Below are positions 61,251 to 64,000 of a DNA stretch of 64,000 bases, in pieces (the stretch's first letter is position 1; each line of letters starts with the position of its first letter). The DNA comes from an uncultured Spirochaetia bacterium (lineage in GTDB: Bacteria; Spirochaetota; Spirochaetia; SZUA-6; Bin103). The stretch is taken from NCBI GenBank assembly GCA_958296075.1, contig CATQHW010000001.1:124001-188000 (forward strand). The letters are read 5' to 3'. The notes below the pieces were generated by a model. That model was given only the letters and a program-made list of their open reading frames with translations, was not told the DNA's origin and made no database searches. A program made the position numbers and the translations under genes.

Positions 61251-61936
61251 GAGCGGCGATCGCATTCGATGATTGCAGCGACCAATTTATAACAGAACCC
61301 CTGGAATGGATCTCCGATGCTGATGGTGAGATAGCACTCCCCGAGGTGGTAGACGCCGTCGAGTTTCGCGAGGTATTCGCGTTCGTAGGCGGGGTCGGTG
61401 ACCCACAGCGCATAGTCGACGCCGGCATGGGAGAACTGTCCCTGCACGCGCCGCTTGCGGTTGCCGAATGCCTCGCCGGGACTGAACACGGCGAGTTCGA
61501 TTCGTTGGGCGTGGACCAGGCGCAACGAGCTGGTCTCCACCCCGGTCGGTTCCGCCGGAAGCCGGTCGTTCCTGCCCTGGCAGGTGCGGTCCCCGTCGAT
61601 CCAGAGCGGCGCGACCGGATCCACCAGGGCGGGCAGGTCGAACCACGACCAGGTTCCTTCCTTTCGCCAGTAGTACTCGGGGTCGAGCAACCAGTTCTCC
61701 GTTTGCCATCCTCCCGGTCGCGGCTCCAGCACGGGGATGCTGATGATGTCCAGCACCCGGGGATCGCTGCCGTCCTCGTACTGGCGCTCGTACTCGGACA
61801 CTTCCCGGCCGTCGCGGGCGCTTACCGGCCGGATCCAGTTCCCCGCCTGCCGGTCCGTTATCTCGCGGCCGGCAATGCATCGGCCGGCCGGTTTACGCGA
61901 GTTCGCGAGGCACACGACGCGCTTGCGGTCGATCAT
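61247..61936 (-). CDS. Dual OB-fold domain protein (DuOB-like)
   Basis: A 229-residue protein starting 'RVVCLANSRKPAGRCIAGRE', the characteristic opening of dual OB-fold domain proteins, then 'NWIRPVSARDGREVSEYE', 'WLIDGDRTCQG'-type text (LWIDGDRTCQGRNDRLPA) and a closing 'LGECYLTISIGDPFQGFCYK'. OB folds usually bind nucleic acid. Such proteins are often found next to DUF488 genes. Start and stop overlap its neighbours as ATGA on both sides, so all four genes 60221-63204 form one translationally coupled operon. Confidence 0.72.
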   Translation of the reverse strand: MIDRKRVVCLANSRKPAGRCIAGREITDRQAGNWIRPVSARDGREVSEYERQYEDGSDPRVLDIISIPVLEPRPGGWQTENWLLDPEYYWRKEGTWSWFDLPALVDPVAPLWIDGDRTCQGRNDRLPAEPTGVETSSLRLVHAQRIELAVFSPGEAFGNRKRRVQGQFSHAGVDYALWVTDPAYEREYLAKLDGVYHLGECYLTISIGDPFQGFCYKLVAAIIECDRRS

Positions 61937-63204
61937 GACGTCGCGCCGCCCGCCGCCGGGATTACCAGGCGCAACTCGCTGTCATCGATCAGCCGGTACT
62001 CCGGCAGGCACCCGGACAGCTCGCGGCATGTTCTCCTGATGATCGGCACGCCGTCGCCGCGGGTATCCATCAGCCGCGTGCGCCCGACTCCGGACGGCGC
62101 CGCGCACCGCGCCAGCAGGGACACGATCAACTCGTTCCGGTTCGCTTGGCGCAGGTGCAGGCTGTCCGGCGTGAGGGTATTGGCCAGCGCGCCGGGGACG
62201 TAGAGCTCCAGACGATCGCCGAACAGGTGCAGACGCACGCGCGCGCCGGCGATCGAATAGTCGCGATGCGCCACCGCATTCACGATGGCCTCGAAAACGG
62301 CCCGCTCGCTGAACTGGGGACGTTCCGAACGAGCCGGGTCCTTGGTCGCGCGGATCAGCATGTTGCGCCGCACGAAGTGCAACGCTTCCGCGATCTGCTC
62401 GTCCAGCGGCCCACCTAGGTCGCGGGCGTCGGTCTGGTAGTCGGCGTCGGTCCGCTCGCCGGCATAGCTGACCGCCTGAACGTAGGCGTGGGGCAGCCAT
62501 CGCTGCGGTTCCGTCGTGCACAGGAGCACGCTGGCAAGCGTCAGTCGCGCGCGGCCGTCCGCGTCCTCGGCGACGATGCGGAGCTTGCGCAACGTGTCTC
62601 CGGCAGCGCCGGTCGAATCGTCGCGCGGAGTTTCCGCAGGCTCATCGGCAACGTCTCCGCGCATAAACCGCCAAGTAAGCGAATAGTGCAGGTCCGCCGG
62701 AGTAGTGGCCGGCACGATAGACTCATCGAAGCGGATGACTCGGCTCTGGCTGCGCTCCTGGAACAGCCGCGCGAGGACCTCCGGCGCCAGTTCCCGTTTG
62801 GAGCTGCCGATTCTGCGAAAGTAGCCGCCCGGGCTCTTGTGCACGAACAAGCTGCGTTCGACGTCGACGCGCAGCACGGCGCCGGTCCGGCCCTCGGCGG
62901 TCGCCAACTCCTGCTTGCGGATGTCGGCATCGAGCGAGGGTTGCACCGAGTCGTTGCAGATTTGGCGAACCCAGGTCTCCACGACATCGAGGTCGTCAAG
63001 CGGGATGCCCTGCGCGCAGTGCGTCTTGTCGTCCACCCCGATGATCAGGGTGCCGCCGCGGCTGTTGGCAAACGCCGCCAGTTCATCGGCCAGCGCGCGC
63101 CGGTCCGGGGCGCGGACTCTGCCGCCCGTGACCAGAACGCTCTTGAACTCCAGCCGCCCATCCTCGCCCAGCCGGATGCGCCGCATCAGATCGCGGTCGG
63201 ACAT
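61933..63204 (-). CDS. AlbA_2 (Schlafen-type) domain / ATP-binding protein
   Basis: A 423-residue protein. The N-terminal AlbA_2 domain shows 'EDGRLEFKSVLV' (Glu-Phe-Lys), 'LADELAAFANSRGGTLIIGV' and 'GGYFRRIGSSKREL'. The C-terminal part, 'FSERAVFEAIVNAVAHRDYS' then 'RLHLFGDRLELYVPGAL', is the HATPase_c_4-like module seen in this family. Members are annotated as transcriptional regulators or ATP-dependent helicase-like proteins; bacterial Schlafen-type domains occur in defence islands. A TAGCAT lies 9 nt before the ATG. The gene starts 12 nt after the adenine deaminase stop. Confidence 0.86.
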   Translation of the reverse strand: MSDRDLMRRIRLGEDGRLEFKSVLVTGGRVRAPDRRALADELAAFANSRGGTLIIGVDDKTHCAQGIPLDDLDVVETWVRQICNDSVQPSLDADIRKQELATAEGRTGAVLRVDVERSLFVHKSPGGYFRRIGSSKRELAPEVLARLFQERSQSRVIRFDESIVPATTPADLHYSLTWRFMRGDVADEPAETPRDDSTGAAGDTLRKLRIVAEDADGRARLTLASVLLCTTEPQRWLPHAYVQAVSYAGERTDADYQTDARDLGGPLDEQIAEALHFVRRNMLIRATKDPARSERPQFSERAVFEAIVNAVAHRDYSIAGARVRLHLFGDRLELYVPGALANTLTPDSLHLRQANRNELIVSLLARCAAPSGVGRTRLMDTRGDGVPIIRRTCRELSGCLPEYRLIDDSELRLVIPAAGGATS

Positions 63205-63213
63205 CGTGATCGA

Positions 63214-63219
63214 ATGCTA
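63214..63219 (-). promoter_or_regulatory. Putative -10 element for the AlbA_2 operon (leaderless)
   Basis: On the minus strand TAGCAT lies 9 nt before the ATG at 63204 and overlaps the stop of the adenine deaminase gene. No Shine-Dalgarno site is seen. Confidence 0.3.
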
Positions 63220-64000
63220 CGGGATCACGGGGACATGCGCGAAGCGGGCGACGTCGACCAGGCCGAGGTCGGAGATACGCAACTCGGGAATGACCACCAG
63301 GGCGAGCAGGCTGAGCTGCATGTAGCCGTTGTTGAGCGCGCAGCCGCATTCCCGCAACGCCTCCATCACCCGCGCCGACTTCCGCGCCACGACCTCGGCC
63401 GGCTCGTCGGACATCAACCCGCCGATCGGCAACTCGACCAGCGCGATCACCCGGCCCTCGCGGACCACGACCACGCCGCCGCCGGCGCGGACCAGCGCGT
63501 TCGCCGCCTGCGCCATATGCTCCGCGCAGGTCCCGGTCACCAGCAGGTGGTGGCTGTCGTGCGCAACCGTGGTCGCAACCCCGCAGGCGGCGTCGAACCC
63601 GAAGCCCTGGACGAAGCCGTTGACGACCCTGCCGGTGCCGTGATGGCGCTCCACCAGGGCCAGCGGCAGCACGTCCCTGGCCGGGTCGGGCCGCACCCTG
63701 CCGCCGCTCGCCTGCAGGGTCGCGGTCAGGCGGCGGGTCGCGGCGTGATTCTCGATGACGCCGATGACGTTGACCGCCACCGGGCCGTCGCGCTCGCCGG
63801 CGTCGACCGCGAAGTCCCGCGCGGCCAGCGGCCGCGGCACCCGCACCGAGCGGCGGTAACGGTCCTCGTGCGGCCAGGGCGGCAGGTCGAGCAGCAGCCT
63901 CCCCTCCTCCGCCGCCACCTCGCCGCCGGCGATCACCAGCCCGGCGGCGAAGTCTTCCAGGCTCTCCGCCAGTACCACGTCGGCGTAGCGCCCCGGCGCC
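63217..64000 (-). CDS. ade: Adenine deaminase, C-terminal part (5' end outside window)
   Basis: About 260 C-terminal residues; the frame is open to the window edge, and the start lies beyond. 'GVATTVAHDSHHLLVTGTC' is the conserved adenine deaminase motif (HDSHN-like, with His for Asn). 'LPIGGLMSDEPAEVVARKSA' and 'LSLLALVVIPELRISDLGL' are the diagnostic C-terminal segments (GGLMSD and LxVIPELK-like). It converts adenine to hypoxanthine, feeding the xanthine dehydrogenase at 39-42.8 kb. The metal-binding amidohydrolase half is not in view. Confidence 0.9.
   Translation of the reverse strand, partial: APGRYADVVLAESLEDFAAGLVIAGGEVAAEEGRLLLDLPPWPHEDRYRRSVRVPRPLAARDFAVDAGERDGPVAVNVIGVIENHAATRRLTATLQASGGRVRPDPARDVLPLALVERHHGTGRVVNGFVQGFGFDAACGVATTVAHDSHHLLVTGTCAEHMAQAANALVRAGGGVVVVREGRVIALVELPIGGLMSDEPAEVVARKSARVMEALRECGCALNNGYMQLSLLALVVIPELRISDLGLVDVARFAHVPVIP

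Overview
The window is GC-rich bacterial DNA (about two thirds G+C by eye) and densely coded on both strands. No rRNA, tRNA or CRISPR array was recognised. The gene mix includes several Gfo/Idh/MocA oxidoreductases, phytanoyl-CoA-type dioxygenases, Uma2 proteins, a Cache-domain protein, a glycogen cluster and purine catabolism. It suggests a free-living or host-associated environmental heterotroph. A spirochaete-like lineage is one possibility: a lipoprotein with a relaxed lipobox ending Leu-Asn-Cys would fit. The sequence alone does not prove a phylum. Many first genes of transcription units lack a Shine-Dalgarno site and have a TANNNT hexamer 6-9 nt before the start codon, which suggests leaderless transcription.

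Layout. 1-17.2 kb: sugar and small-molecule catabolism. It holds Gfo/Idh/MocA dehydrogenases, a nitroreductase, glycerol kinase, a glycoside-hydrolase-like protein, two PhyH dioxygenases, a VOC protein, an MBL hydrolase and a disulfide oxidoreductase. It ends in a minus-strand operon of amidohydrolase, nucleoside hydrolase and secreted Cache protein joined by ATGA overlaps. 17.2-20.1 kb: a circularly permuted ATP-grasp / transglutaminase / alpha-E operon. 20.1-29.7 kb: glycogen metabolism with GlgP, GlgX and a 1,635-residue GH13-GT5 (amylase-glycogen synthase) fusion. 29.8-36.3 kb: a LivJHMGF-type ABC transporter, interrupted by an opposite-strand GH3 lipoprotein gene. 36.3-37.9 kb: an AAA ATPase with a PD-(D/E)XK nuclease tail. 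38.1-42.8 kb: xanthine dehydrogenase (xdhC and two structural subunits).

42.8-57.3 kb: an accessory island. Its left end is a graveyard holding a frameshifted RelE toxin joined to a transposase scrap, an orphan ribbon-helix-helix antitoxin with a broken toxin, an Uma2 gene and a decayed IS3 transposase. Then comes a plus-strand trio: a DUF6615-like nuclease, a dual GHKL/histidine-kinase-like ATPase and a receiver-domain protein. Facing it is a minus-strand array: AAA ATPase, DUF1156 DNA methylase, DarT, DarG, an IS256 scrap, Vsr and a C5 cytosine methyltransferase. The trio is the best candidate for an undescribed defence module.

57.4-64 kb: purine catabolism resumes with HIU hydrolase and uricase. 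The region also has a duplicated and broken DUF488 segment, a second Uma2 gene with a 21-bp tandem repeat and scraps of lost genes. A four-gene operon follows (AlbA_2 ATPase-like, dual-OB protein, two DUF488 proteins), directly downstream of a partial adenine deaminase at the window edge. Together adenine deaminase, xanthine dehydrogenase, uricase and HIU hydrolase form an adenine-to-5-hydroxyisourate route (and one step beyond). The defence island sits inside this locus.
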